A stretch of DNA of 34,659 bases from Planctomicrobium piriforme (GTDB lineage Bacteria; Planctomycetota; Planctomycetia; Planctomycetales; Planctomycetaceae), in NCBI GenBank assembly GCA_945860955.1, contig CAMATH010000089.1, forward strand, positions 1-34,659. Reading direction: 5' to 3'. Position 1 is the first letter of the stretch, and each line of letters begins with the position of its first letter. Below, in pieces: positions 25,498-34,551 of the stretch. The position numbers were made by a program, and so were the translations under genes. Under the pieces are notes generated by a model. That model was not told where the DNA came from. It did no database searches and saw nothing but the letters and a program-made list of their open reading frames with translations.

Positions 25498-27285
25498 ATG
25501 TCGGCTGATCAGAAACTGAACACACTGGAAACAGAACGCCCCGGCTCCTTCTGGAACCTGACTCGTCCCAACATTCTGTCTGGATTCCTGGTGTTTTTGA
25601 TCGCGATGCCGTTGTGCCTCGCCATCGCCAAAGCGAGCAACTTCCCCCCCATCGCGGGAATCTGGACCGCGGTCATCGGCGGCATTCTGACGTCGTTCAT
25701 CAGCAACTCGCAGTTGACGATCAAAGGGCCCGCCGCCGGCTTGATTGTGATTGTCGCGGGTGCGGTGATCGATCTCGGCAAGGAGGCCCTTCCCGCTTTG
25801 CCAGAACCGGTCGCCCAGACGATGGAGCAAGAGGGAAAAACAAAGGTTGAGATCGCCGACACTCTGGAGGCGGAGCAGATCAAAACCGGCTACCGCCTGG
25901 CGCTGGGAGTTGGTGTGGTCGCCGGAGTGGTCCAGATCGGTTTTGCGTTGTTGCGGGCCGGGAAGCTGGGGGATTTCTTTCCCCTGTCGGCGGTCCATGG
26001 CATGCTGGCATCAATCGGCATCATCATCATTTCCAAACAGGCGTATCCCGTGTTCGGCGTGACTCCCGAAAAGGGGGCGGAGCCATTGCAACTGCTGGCG
26101 GCGCTTCCCGGCGCGATCCTGGACCTCAATCCAGAGATCGCGTGCATTGGAATGATCAGCCTGCTGATTCTGTTCGGCCTGCCCTGGATCAAGGTGGGTT
26201 GGATTCGAAAAATCCCCGCCCCCATTGTTGTTCTGCTGATGGCGGTACCGTTGGGAGTCTGGTTCGATCTCAATGACGAACATGTCTATTCATTCATTCT
26301 CGGAGGAGCCGAGAAACTGTTTAACATTGGACCGAAGTTCCTCGTCGAGATGCCCGAGGTGCTGAAGGATCCCGGCAAAGCGTTTTTCTTGCCGGACTTC
26401 AGTGCTGTCGGTTCGTTGACTTTCTGGAAGTACGTGGCGATGTTCTCGATCATCGCGAGCCTGGAATCGTTGTTGAGCGCCAAAGCGATTGACCTGATCG
26501 ACCCCCAGCGTCGAAAGACCGACTTCAATCGCGACCTGCTGGCGTGCGGCGTCGCGAACGCGCTGTGCGCGTCGATCGGTGCGCTGCCGATGATCTCGGA
26601 AATCGTCCGCAGCAAGGCGAACGTCGACAACGGCGCGACAAATCGCACGTCGAACCTGTTTCACGGACTGTTCCTGCTCGCGTTCGTGCTGCTGGTTCCC
26701 AATCTGATTCATCGCATTCCGCTCGCGGCGCTCGGGGCGATGCTGGTCTTCACCGGCTTCCGCTTGGCGCATCCCCGGGAGTTCATCAGCACGTGGCGAG
26801 TGGGGCCGGAACAGCTCGCGATTTTTGTCACGCCGATTGTCACCACGCTGGCGACGGACCTGCTGATTGGGATCGCGGCCGGGATTATCCTGAAGCTGGT
26901 GTTCCACGTCTGGCACGGACGATCGCTGCGGGATCTGTTCCGGAATGACGTCGAGATCATGGAGCAACCCGATGGCAGCACCCTCGTGATAATCCATGGC
27001 AGCGCGGTCTTCAGCAACTGGCTCGGGCTGAAGGCGATGTTGACACGAATCGCGTCACAGCATGACGTGGTCGTTGACTTGAGCGCGACGCGTCTGATCG
27101 ACCACAGTACGATGGAAAAACTCCATGAAATGGAGCAAGACATTCAGCGCGAGGGACGTCGATTTGAGATCCGGGGATTGGAAGAACACCTTCCGTTCTC
27201 CGGTCATCCCCTCGCAGGCCGCAAGCGCGCCGTTGGCCTCGGTCCTATCGGGGCCGACTCCGAAATTCGTCCCGTGAATCGCTGA
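25498..27285 (+). CDS. SulP-family anion transporter with STAS domain
   Basis: A 595-residue inner-membrane SulP (SLC26-type) carrier. Membrane helices cover residues ~25-470, with FLIAMPLCLAIAKASNFPP in TM1, QLTIKGPAAGLIVIVAG in TM3 and SLESLLSAKAIDLIDP in TM8, whose Ser-Glu is typical of the substrate site. A cytosolic STAS domain (~490-575) has DLSATRLIDHST. Some SulP proteins (BicA) carry bicarbonate with Na+, others sulfate; the sequence alone does not decide. Its place 110 bases after the dab operon on the same strand favours bicarbonate, by inference. About 35 extra residues (~100-135) lie between TM3 and TM4. The ATG at 25498 follows a GGGAG-containing leader. Confidence 0.88.
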   Translation: MSADQKLNTLETERPGSFWNLTRPNILSGFLVFLIAMPLCLAIAKASNFPPIAGIWTAVIGGILTSFISNSQLTIKGPAAGLIVIVAGAVIDLGKEALPALPEPVAQTMEQEGKTKVEIADTLEAEQIKTGYRLALGVGVVAGVVQIGFALLRAGKLGDFFPLSAVHGMLASIGIIIISKQAYPVFGVTPEKGAEPLQLLAALPGAILDLNPEIACIGMISLLILFGLPWIKVGWIRKIPAPIVVLLMAVPLGVWFDLNDEHVYSFILGGAEKLFNIGPKFLVEMPEVLKDPGKAFFLPDFSAVGSLTFWKYVAMFSIIASLESLLSAKAIDLIDPQRRKTDFNRDLLACGVANALCASIGALPMISEIVRSKANVDNGATNRTSNLFHGLFLLAFVLLVPNLIHRIPLAALGAMLVFTGFRLAHPREFISTWRVGPEQLAIFVTPIVTTLATDLLIGIAAGIILKLVFHVWHGRSLRDLFRNDVEIMEQPDGSTLVIIHGSAVFSNWLGLKAMLTRIASQHDVVVDLSATRLIDHSTMEKLHEMEQDIQREGRRFEIRGLEEHLPFSGHPLAGRKRAVGLGPIGADSEIRPVNR

Positions 27286-27303
27286 GTCGACAACCCCCAT
27301 CAA

Positions 27304-27351
27304 GTTCCAGGAAATTCCCGGAACTTCCCGGTCAGGCTTTGATCGCCTGAC
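27304..27351. terminator. two hairpins between the convergent SulP genes
   Basis: GTTCC-N11-GGAAC (27304-27324, with an inner GGAA/TTCC match) and a perfect 7-bp stem GTCAGGC-TTTGATC-GCCTGAC (27331-27351) that overlaps the minus-strand stop codon. Only 46 bases separate the two genes, so these may serve as a two-way terminator. Confidence 0.45.
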
Positions 27352-29272
27352 CAGATTGATCCTGCCGTCGGAACCGCGCCCGAAGTGTCTCCCAGTCAAG
27401 GACCAGTCCGGCCCCCGTCTCCTGGTGCCTGGCCCCCCAGGTCATCAAGAGTTCCAGACACGCGTGGTCGATGTACTCGAGCTTCTCGAAATCCACATGC
27501 AATTCGACTCCCGGGGGAACCCGTTCGAGTGCCGCGGCGAGTTTTGGCAATCGAATGAACGTGGCGGCCCCAGTGAGCCGGAGTGCCGCGCGCCCCCCTT
27601 TCGGGTCCAGGTCCAGCCGCACCTGCAACTGAGAAAACCTGTGCAGCAATTTCAACGCCGACAGGGTGATCCCCACCAAGACCCCGGTCAGCAGATCCTC
27701 GAAAATGATCGTCAGGATTGTTGCCGCATAGATCGCGACTTCATCCCAGCCAAAGACTCGCAACTCGCGAATCGACCGAACGTCAATCAGACGGTAGCCG
27801 GTATAGACCAGGATCGCAGCCAGGCAACTCGTCGGAATTTGACGGAGCAGAGACGACAGAAAACTCACAAACACCAGCAGCCAGATTCCATGCAGGATCG
27901 CGGACAGCCGGGTTCGGGCACCCGACTGCACGTTGGCGGAACTCCGCACAATGACCCCCGTCATCGGCAACGCGCCCACGAGTCCGCAGAGCAGATTGCC
28001 AACGCCTTGCGCCCAGAGTTCCTTGTCGTAGCGAGTCCGAGCCCCACGGTGCATCTGGTCGACGGCGGATGCGCACAGCAAAGTCTCCGCGCTCGCCACC
28101 ACGGCCATCAACAGCCCCCCCTGAAAAACCTGTCTCCATGGGGCGTTTGTCAATACGGACCGGGTCGGAAGAGTCAGATCGCCCGAAAGGCTCTCTGGCA
28201 CATCGACGTAGTAGACTGGAAGATCCAGACAGGTCGCGGTAATAGCGATCACAAGAACGGCCACCAGCGCCGCGGGGACCACCCGCCAGGAACGTGGCGT
28301 CAGTTCCTTCCAAAGGATCAGGATCGCAATGGTTCCCAGCCCCAGCAGACCGGAAAATTGCGGACTCTTCAAGCTCGCCAACAACATGTCGACCGCTGCG
28401 ACTGATCGGTGGATCTCGGCCGTCGCCGTCACGGGATCCTCGTTCGCCACGGCGCGTGCCGCACGCTCGGTCGCCCCCACCGCATCGCCAACCACTGCCC
28501 CCAAATCGATTTTCGCCCCGGCCAGTTGGTCCGCCAAGCGTGCGGCGGTCTCGGCCAGGCGGGACTGCGTCTCGGCAATTTCCTTCCAGCCAGCGGAGTC
28601 TACGGAAGCGGGTTCATTGCCAGTCGGAATCCGCGCTCCCAACGCCTCGAGCGCGGCGCGAGCCCGTTGACGGAGATTTGTCTGTTCGGTCGCGAGCCGC
28701 CGACAGGTGTTGAGAGCGACAATCCGGGCTTTTCGTTCTTCCGGAGCGGGAAGAACCAACGGCCGCCAAGCGCTGCGCACCGCCTCAGGAATCTCCGCAA
28801 GATTCACCGCGCCAGATCCCGGTGCCTTGCTGTCGAACATCGCGTGGAATTGACCGCCGAGAATCAGAAACCCAATCCCGGCGAGCATTCCGCGGATCAC
28901 CGCCGGTGAGACCGCGCGAAACCACTGCCCCAGTCCCGTCACGCCGGCGAAAATCTGGAGAATGCCCGCGATCGCGACGACCAGTGATAGATTCGCGAGA
29001 CCGAGACGTTCACCCAACTCGACGACGATCACAGTCAACCCGGCGGCGGGACCACTGACCTGGAGGGGGCAACCGGCCAGACACCCCACGACCACACCTC
29101 CGATCACGCCGGACAAGATTCCTGCGGTAACCGGCACGCCGGACGCGATCGCGACCCCCATGCACAGTGGCAGCGCCACGAGAAACACCACAATCGATGC
29201 CAGGAAATCCTTCTGGATTGTCCTTGCGAGACCCGTGGCGGACGAGTTCTGCACCTGCACGAGACTGGTCAC
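27332..29272 (-). CDS. SulP-family anion transporter with a large helical insertion
   Basis: A second, distinct SulP carrier of 646 residues. TM1 has VVFLVALPLCMGVAIASGVP, TM3 has PLQVSGPAAGLTVIVVE, and TM8 has VVASAETLLCASAVDQMHRG; the C-terminal STAS domain (~555-625) has DFEKLEYIDHACLE. Between the fifth and sixth membrane helices (residues ~165-303, bases ~28364-28780) is an Ala/Arg/Glu-rich helical insertion of ~140 residues that SulP proteins normally lack. It faces the first SulP gene and may share its substrate, bicarbonate or sulfate. It starts at the ATG at 29270-29272. The small membrane protein gene 69 bases upstream on the same strand may be co-transcribed. Confidence 0.88.
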   Translation of the reverse strand: MTSLVQVQNSSATGLARTIQKDFLASIVVFLVALPLCMGVAIASGVPVTAGILSGVIGGVVVGCLAGCPLQVSGPAAGLTVIVVELGERLGLANLSLVVAIAGILQIFAGVTGLGQWFRAVSPAVIRGMLAGIGFLILGGQFHAMFDSKAPGSGAVNLAEIPEAVRSAWRPLVLPAPEERKARIVALNTCRRLATEQTNLRQRARAALEALGARIPTGNEPASVDSAGWKEIAETQSRLAETAARLADQLAGAKIDLGAVVGDAVGATERAARAVANEDPVTATAEIHRSVAAVDMLLASLKSPQFSGLLGLGTIAILILWKELTPRSWRVVPAALVAVLVIAITATCLDLPVYYVDVPESLSGDLTLPTRSVLTNAPWRQVFQGGLLMAVVASAETLLCASAVDQMHRGARTRYDKELWAQGVGNLLCGLVGALPMTGVIVRSSANVQSGARTRLSAILHGIWLLVFVSFLSSLLRQIPTSCLAAILVYTGYRLIDVRSIRELRVFGWDEVAIYAATILTIIFEDLLTGVLVGITLSALKLLHRFSQLQVRLDLDPKGGRAALRLTGAATFIRLPKLAAALERVPPGVELHVDFEKLEYIDHACLELLMTWGARHQETGAGLVLDWETLRARFRRQDQSGQAIKA

Positions 29273-29341
29273 CGTTCGAACAAATGATCGGGCATGAACC
29301 GCGGAAATCGATACTGTGGGATCCCTGGTGGCGAATTCAAC

Positions 29342-29659
29342 TCAGTGTCCACTTCCCCGACCCTCAGACGATTTTCGGCCGAACAACAGTTTCAGACTGC
29401 GGGTCGCCCCCATGACTACGTACAAGGCCGCGACGACAATCAGTGCCTCCAGGGAATTACTCCCTGCGACAAACCGCTCAATCAACCATCCGAGAGATCC
29501 CGCCAGACCGCACACGAACGCTACCGCGAAACAGAGTCGAATCTCCCACATCAATTCGTCGGAGGGTGGCGATTTGGTCGATTCGCGAACCGACTCCCGC
29601 GCAACCGCCACGTCACTCGAATTCGAAGCCGTAACAGTTCGCTCGGGAGCCTGAGTCAT
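29342..29659 (-). CDS. small two-helix membrane protein, function unknown
   Basis: A protein of 105 residues from the ATG at 29657-29659. The frame is open to a GTG at 29683 that would add 8 residues; neither has a clear Shine-Dalgarno. The first ~40 residues are polar. Two membrane segments follow (~43-64 CFAVAFVCGLAGSLGWLIE and ~70-92 SLEALIVVAALYVVMGATRS), ending in a basic tail. It precedes the second SulP gene by 69 bases on the same strand and may be an accessory subunit. I do not recognise a family. Confidence 0.6.
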   Translation of the reverse strand: MTQAPERTVTASNSSDVAVARESVRESTKSPPSDELMWEIRLCFAVAFVCGLAGSLGWLIERFVAGSNSLEALIVVAALYVVMGATRSLKLLFGRKSSEGRGSGH

Positions 29660-29791
29660 CTTGGAACCATGATTGAGGGACACCCCGCAGATCGAGGGTA
29701 GAGAACCGGACTCCGCGGATCAGCCTACCGCGTGCGGGCGTAAATGACAATTCGGGTTGGGACGGGAAGTCGCTGAGCGACGGGTTGGAGA

Positions 29792-29809
29792 ACGAGCAGA
29801 TCAGCTCGT
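29792..29809 (-). terminator. small hairpin after the SIS isomerase gene
   Basis: ACGAGC-AGATCA-GCTCGT, a perfect 6-bp stem 47 bases beyond the stop of the minus-strand isomerase gene. A neighbouring palindrome, GTCGCT-G-AGCGAC, is at 29769-29781. Weak terminator candidates without a T-run. Confidence 0.25.
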
Positions 29810-29855
29810 CCTCCGATGCGGCCGCCCTCGGCGCACTGCCACAGTCCCAGACATC

Positions 29856-30461
29856 CTAAGAGACCGGTTTATTCTTCATCCCATTGATCCGGCCGTGAAC
29901 ATCGTCAAGAACGTAGTGGAAGGCGATCTGGTGCAGTGACTCGACCATCCCCATGTCGTCCAGCGGGCAGTGCAACCCCTGCTTCGCCAGCCCCCGCAGC
30001 TTTCCGCCGTTGAAGCCGGTGACGCCGAAGGTGTCGATGCCGTGGGCATTCGCCCACTCGACGGCACGGAGGATATTCGGGCTGTTCCCTGAACCGCTGA
30101 TCGCGATCAACAAGTCTCCCGGCTCACCGAAATTCTTAAGTTGCTCGACGAAAATGCGGTCGTAGCTCGTGTCGTTTCCCCACGCCAGGATGTAGGGGGT
30201 GTTGTCGGTGAGCGAGAGAACTCTCAGCCGTTGCTGATTCTCGAAGTCGAGGACCGTACTCTTGCCGAGATCTTCGCAGAAATGCGAAGCGTTCGCACCG
30301 CTGCCGCCGTTGCCAATGATGTAGACGAAACGGCGGGAGAGGTACCGGGTGTAGATGGCGTCGGCGAGCGCCTCGATTTCCGCGTGATCGAGGCGCTCGA
30401 TCTCAGTCTGAACACGTTGAAGGTAGGTTTTGACGTCGACGTGCGCGCCGTACATGGCCAT
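29856..30461 (-). CDS. SIS-domain phosphosugar isomerase, GmhA-like
   Basis: A 201-residue cytosolic SIS protein close to sedoheptulose-7-phosphate isomerase (GmhA, ~190-200), which makes the first intermediate of heptose for lipopolysaccharide or surface glycans. It has the sugar-phosphate-binding motifs [19 protein letters not shown] and [17 protein letters not shown], plus a C-terminal [16 protein letters not shown] helix typical of GmhA. The ATG at 30461 is preferred (a second in-frame ATG is at 30455). AGGAG lies 11 bases upstream of it, and the longer open frame would run into the neighbouring gene. No other heptose gene is in the window. Confidence 0.85.
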   Translation of the reverse strand: MAMYGAHVDVKTYLQRVQTEIERLDHAEIEALADAIYTRYLSRRFVYIIGNGGSGANASHFCEDLGKSTVLDFENQQRLRVLSLTDNTPYILAWGNDTSYDRIFVEQLKNFGEPGDLLIAISGSGNSPNILRAVEWANAHGIDTFGVTGFNGGKLRGLAKQGLHCPLDDMGMVESLHQIAFHYVLDDVHGRINGMKNKPVS

Positions 30462-30544
30462 GGCGTCCGTTGCTCCTGACTGCTTCGGGGGAAGGTGTCC
30501 GTTCAATCCCGGGGGGCCGAGGGCGGTTGACCCGGAAAGCCGGG

Positions 30545-31672
30545 TTATAGCGAATGCCCGGGGTTGGCCATAGTTTGAAGTGAGGATTTTCGATTTCCCC
30601 GGAAGAATCCGAAGTGGCGAAGGGCGAGCAGCGCCAAGCAAGCGATGCCAACAAGCATCGCCGACGATGGCTCCGGTGTGACAAATATCAAATTCGGACC
30701 GAAGACCCCGATTTCAGTCGGAAAGTTCAATCCGGGGTAGTCAAAACCTGACGCAGTACCGCGCTGGGCACCCCGGAATCCCAGCCCCGATGCCGGGCGA
30801 AACGTATTGAACGGGGTCCCGGTCGCGTCGGTTCGGTAGGCGTCTGGACTACCGGCCTCATAAAATGCACCAAGGACGTAGGTACCCGCATCCAGATAAA
30901 TCAATTGATCAGTTGTGCTGAACCGCCACGTTCCCGCCGGTTCGGCCCCTGCGTAACCATCACTGTTCGCGTTGCCGATGGTCGTTTGGTAAATCAGTGT
31001 CGGGCCGATCATTGGATCGGTGAGTTTCCAAAGTCCGATCTGGTGCGAATCGATTCCGTTGGCTCCTTCATCCCACAGCCCGAAAGCCCCGACCGCTTTC
31101 GTTGAAGTCAGATCGAAACGCCATCCGACATTCACGCCCTGGTTCGGAATTACGGGAGCTCCCCCGGTAAAGTCCGTACCCAAAGTTCCGGGGGCGACGG
31201 TGACGAAAACAGACGTTCCCAGTTGTCTTGTGCTGATCGGACTCCCTAGGGAAGGATTCACCTGAAGATCAACTTGATACCGTACGGGGATACTGCTTGA
31301 TGGTGTTCGCATGGTTTTAAGTTCCTCGTCGACTGCGTTGGATTTGTTAATTGGTAACGGATTTCTAAACGGAGTTTTTAAGGTAACCGTCCCGACAGAG
31401 AGTTTGTTTCCGACGCTTTGCGCACGACTAATCTTTTTGGGGGCCAAGGCGGTGACCGGATTTGAGGTTGCGAATGTATAACTGTTGGAGTCGCCTGGGC
31501 TGTCGGGGTTATTGATATTCCAGTGGATGACCTTTGACAGGCCCGCGACAATCGTTTCGATGGGGTTCTCTGGGCGAATTGTGATTGGTCCTGCCGTTGC
31601 GACTGTGCTCCAAGTGAAAAGGAACATACTCAAACTCAGCGTCAACAGATGGGATGTCTTATTGTGCAACAT
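30545..31672 (-). CDS. PEP-CTERM secreted protein
   Basis: A 375-residue exported protein. It has a signal peptide (residues 1-~28, [20 protein letters not shown]) and a body rich in Thr, Gly and Pro that contains a probable beta-sandwich. The C-terminal sorting signal is [20 protein letters not shown] followed by basic [11 protein letters not shown]. Exosortase would cut and process such a tail, probably anchoring or releasing the protein at the surface. An extra 14-residue tail follows the basic cluster, which is unusual. AAGGAG lies 10 bases before the ATG (31670-31672). The body has no recognised catalytic motif. Exosortase is not encoded here. Confidence 0.85.
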   Translation of the reverse strand: MLHNKTSHLLTLSLSMFLFTWSTVATAGPITIRPENPIETIVAGLSKVIHWNINNPDSPGDSNSYTFATSNPVTALAPKKISRAQSVGNKLSVGTVTLKTPFRNPLPINKSNAVDEELKTMRTPSSSIPVRYQVDLQVNPSLGSPISTRQLGTSVFVTVAPGTLGTDFTGGAPVIPNQGVNVGWRFDLTSTKAVGAFGLWDEGANGIDSHQIGLWKLTDPMIGPTLIYQTTIGNANSDGYAGAEPAGTWRFSTTDQLIYLDAGTYVLGAFYEAGSPDAYRTDATGTPFNTFRPASGLGFRGAQRGTASGFDYPGLNFPTEIGVFGPNLIFVTPEPSSAMLVGIACLALLALRHFGFFRGNRKSSLQTMANPGHSL

Positions 31673-31740
31673 GGCGAATCGTCTCCTTGGGTTCGTGGGG
31701 AAGTGGTAAAGTTGGTGAATCAGGAAGTCGATGTCAACGA

Positions 31741-31759
31741 TCTTTCCAGCCTGGAAAGA
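31741..31759. promoter_or_regulatory. perfect 9-bp palindrome between kinase and PEP-CTERM gene
   Basis: TCTTTCCAG-C-CTGGAAAGA, seven bases beyond the kinase stop codon. On the minus strand TTGACA (31732-31737) comes just after it, but without a good -10. As RNA it is an 8-bp stem with a 3-base loop and could be a terminator; as DNA it could be an operator for the PEP-CTERM gene. Confidence 0.4.
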
Positions 31760-31765
31760 CATGCT

Positions 31766-34384
31766 TCAGGGAATCACGATTTGAAACCATTTGGTCTCCA
31801 AATCGATCTGCCGAAAATCCATCTCCATAGCCCAGTTGTTCAGCGATCCCATCTGGAGAGTTTTTTCCCAGGACTGACTAGCGGTATCGAAGTGCTGTTT
31901 CGCTTGCTCTTTCACGGCATCGTCGCTATTGAGTATCGCAAATGTGGCCGCTGCCCGTGCCCGCAGAAACAGAGCAGCACAGAGTTCGTACTCAAGAGGG
32001 GGCTTAAGTCCAGCCTTAGCAACGTTGATACAAGACTTCAACTCGTCGCAATGGGCCGAAATTTTCTTCTCGATGTCAGCCAGATCCATTTCCGATGCTT
32101 GCAGCCGTCGCTGGAACAGATCGATTTTGCATCCCAGTTCCCACAAAGTCAATCGCCGCAATAGCGGACTTCGCCGAAATAGCTGATGGTCGCGCTCGGC
32201 ATCCGCCCAATTCGCATCCCCCCACGTCGCGTCCTCCCGTGCGAGGTTTCGTAAGAGTTGCTCCAGTTCCTCCCGGGCGTCTCGCGCGCGCTTCGCGGTG
32301 TCTCGGTAGTCGTCTTCGATTCGATGTGTCAGACGCTCCGCAATTGCCGGACACGTGGCACGAAGTGCATTGCGCGCATGTTCGTAGAATTGCGCCCTCT
32401 CATACATAGCCATGCTCAACTGCCACAGGCTTTTGCAAATGTGCAAGGGAATGGGCGATTTGGCGTCACGTCGGACCTTCAGATCTTCCTGCAATAACAG
32501 GACCATTTTGTGTTCGATTCTCAGTCCGTCAAACGCTCGTTGAATCTCATCCAGCTCGCCGGCTGGCAATCCCTTTGCCTCCTGGTGGCGTTGTAATTTA
32601 TCGATCGTCTCCAGCCAAGGATCAAGTGTCGTTCTTTGTTTGCAGCGATTGTCCAGTTGATCACGATAGTCCTTATGAAGACCACAGGGATCGCTCTCCC
32701 AGGTGTCACCAAGGCGAAACGAGTCGTCGCGATCGCGAAGCAGTCGGTCGCGTACCTCATCGTTCGCGGGCAGGGGATCCTGTTTCTTCGGCTGGAGGTC
32801 CGCCAGATCGCGGAGTTCGTGGAGTTCCAGAAGTGCCTCGGGCATTTCGGTTTTCGCTTTGTGAAAGAGTTCTTCGAATTCACCACACTTTTTTTTCAGG
32901 TTCGACCAATCGCCGTTTCCGGCCAGATTCCGAAGCTCTGCCAGGCGATTTTCAATCATTAGGAGATCCTGGGTTTGGAAGACAGGCGGCTTCTGGGCGG
33001 CAATCCAAACCGCCGCTGCCCCGACCGTGGCCATCAATCCCATCGCGATCACCAGGATCGCTCGCATTCGCGCCTGGCGTCGCATCGGGCGACTCAATGG
33101 AAGTTGGGCGAGTGCGGTAGCTGCATCAGAGAAAGGTGGATGTGAGCCGGATCGGCAAAGCCGGTCGACACATCGCAGGAGTCGCTCGTGTTCGGCATCG
33201 GCGATTTTTGAGCGCCCTCCTTTCCCCGTGGCAGCGACAAAAAACTCCCGAGTTGGCTTGCCGGTCGATGCCACCCAAATCGTGAGACCCAGCGCGAACA
33301 GGTCGTCGGTCGAATCCCCGCGTGGACCTTCGGGTGGCCAATACGCTCGCGTGCCCCGCGCTCCTGTTGCTTCGCGCTCGGGACTGGATTTTATCGCCAG
33401 GCCCATATCTCCCAGTTTCCAGACTCCGTCAATCCGCAGGATGTTGGCTGGCTTCACGTCGCAGTGGACGATCTGGTTTCGATGGAGCCTCTCCAACGCG
33501 GACAGCAGTTGCCGCAGAAGGTCGAGCGATTCCTCGACGGTCAGCTTGCCACGCTGGGCAATTTCCAACTCGAGCGTATGCGGGCGGTACTCTTCGGACA
33601 GGGCGTTTGTTGGTGGAGCTGTCGCCGTTCCCGAGGCTGATTGATCCGGACGATAGGCGTCGGCGAGAGGCATCGTGTAGTACACGAATTTCGTCACCTT
33701 GCCCATGTGCAAAATCGGAACCAGGTGCGGATGCCCCCCGGCGGATCGCTTGAACTGGCTCACCCCGGCGACTTCGATTCCTGAACCTCTTCCCAGCACT
33801 TTGACAGCGGCCTCACTCCCATCATGGGCGTTTTTCCCCAGATACACCTTGCCGAAGCCACCACGCCCGATTTCTCGAAGGAGATAGTAATCTGCGATTC
33901 TCGGCAGTCGAGGTCGATTCGCACCACTTGTTTCGGAAACCGGCTTCAGATCCGTTGGATCCTGCGCATTTCGAGGGGTCGTGAGAGCGAGATCATTCGC
34001 CGCAAGCAGATTTGCGACAATACAGGTTGTCTCCCTCGAATCCGATTTATCGGAATTGGAGCCTGCAGTTTTGATCGGCAGCGCATCGTCGGCGACGTCG
34101 TGTTCCACCGTGGGAAACCCGCACGAATCGGAAAACTCAAGGTATTCCCAGACTTCTTTCGCCAACAAAGGAAATCGCCGTTCAATCTCGACAGCCAGAG
34201 CGGATTTCGATTCTCGATCACGACGGAGTATGATCTCACCGACCAGAAGCCACTTTGTGGTTTCCGAGTCCCCACTCCCCTCAGGAAAGCGGTGCAGCAA
34301 TTCCTCGACGGTCGGCCGTCCACCACGAGCCCACTCGTCTCCCTGGACCTCCAGCACCTGATCAAGCGTTACCGTCTCCGTCAT
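31766..34384 (-). CDS. membrane Ser/Thr protein kinase with large C-terminal helical domain
   Basis: An 872-residue Hanks-type kinase. An N-terminal region of ~165 residues is followed by the kinase domain (~166-430): glycine loop IGRGGFGKVYLG (~172-183), catalytic AAVK (Lys195), HCDVKPAN (Asp309) and DMG (326-328) in place of the usual DFG. One membrane helix (~441-461) precedes a ~410-residue, largely helical, charged C-terminal region with no known domain. The Lys and both Asp are present, so it is probably active. Planctomycetes often pair such kinases with ECF sigma factors, and the partial gene upstream may be one. The ATG at 34384 is preferred; the open upstream frame to 34531 shows no domain. 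Confidence 0.9.
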   Translation of the reverse strand: MTETVTLDQVLEVQGDEWARGGRPTVEELLHRFPEGSGDSETTKWLLVGEIILRRDRESKSALAVEIERRFPLLAKEVWEYLEFSDSCGFPTVEHDVADDALPIKTAGSNSDKSDSRETTCIVANLLAANDLALTTPRNAQDPTDLKPVSETSGANRPRLPRIADYYLLREIGRGGFGKVYLGKNAHDGSEAAVKVLGRGSGIEVAGVSQFKRSAGGHPHLVPILHMGKVTKFVYYTMPLADAYRPDQSASGTATAPPTNALSEEYRPHTLELEIAQRGKLTVEESLDLLRQLLSALERLHRNQIVHCDVKPANILRIDGVWKLGDMGLAIKSSPEREATGARGTRAYWPPEGPRGDSTDDLFALGLTIWVASTGKPTREFFVAATGKGGRSKIADAEHERLLRCVDRLCRSGSHPPFSDAATALAQLPLSRPMRRQARMRAILVIAMGLMATVGAAAVWIAAQKPPVFQTQDLLMIENRLAELRNLAGNGDWSNLKKKCGEFEELFHKAKTEMPEALLELHELRDLADLQPKKQDPLPANDEVRDRLLRDRDDSFRLGDTWESDPCGLHKDYRDQLDNRCKQRTTLDPWLETIDKLQRHQEAKGLPAGELDEIQRAFDGLRIEHKMVLLLQEDLKVRRDAKSPIPLHICKSLWQLSMAMYERAQFYEHARNALRATCPAIAERLTHRIEDDYRDTAKRARDAREELEQLLRNLAREDATWGDANWADAERDHQLFRRSPLLRRLTLWELGCKIDLFQRRLQASEMDLADIEKKISAHCDELKSCINVAKAGLKPPLEYELCAALFLRARAAATFAILNSDDAVKEQAKQHFDTASQSWEKTLQMGSLNNWAMEMDFRQIDLETKWFQIVIP

Positions 34385-34551
34385 GATTTCGAAATCCAGA
34401 CACTTTGGGAGTACCCAGGCCACCGCTTGCAAGAATTTCGCAGCACGAGACTGTTGGGTGTGACTCGTAGACAAAACGCAGTGAGAAACGCGAAGCGCAC
34501 AGAAACCAAGAAAAAAAATGGAATCTGGCACGTCATCGTCGCCTCCCCGGC

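Noticed and set aside
27356-28405. 349-codon plus-strand open frame inside the second SulP gene
   Set aside because: Gln/Arg/His-rich shadow of a gene with clear membrane and STAS domains.
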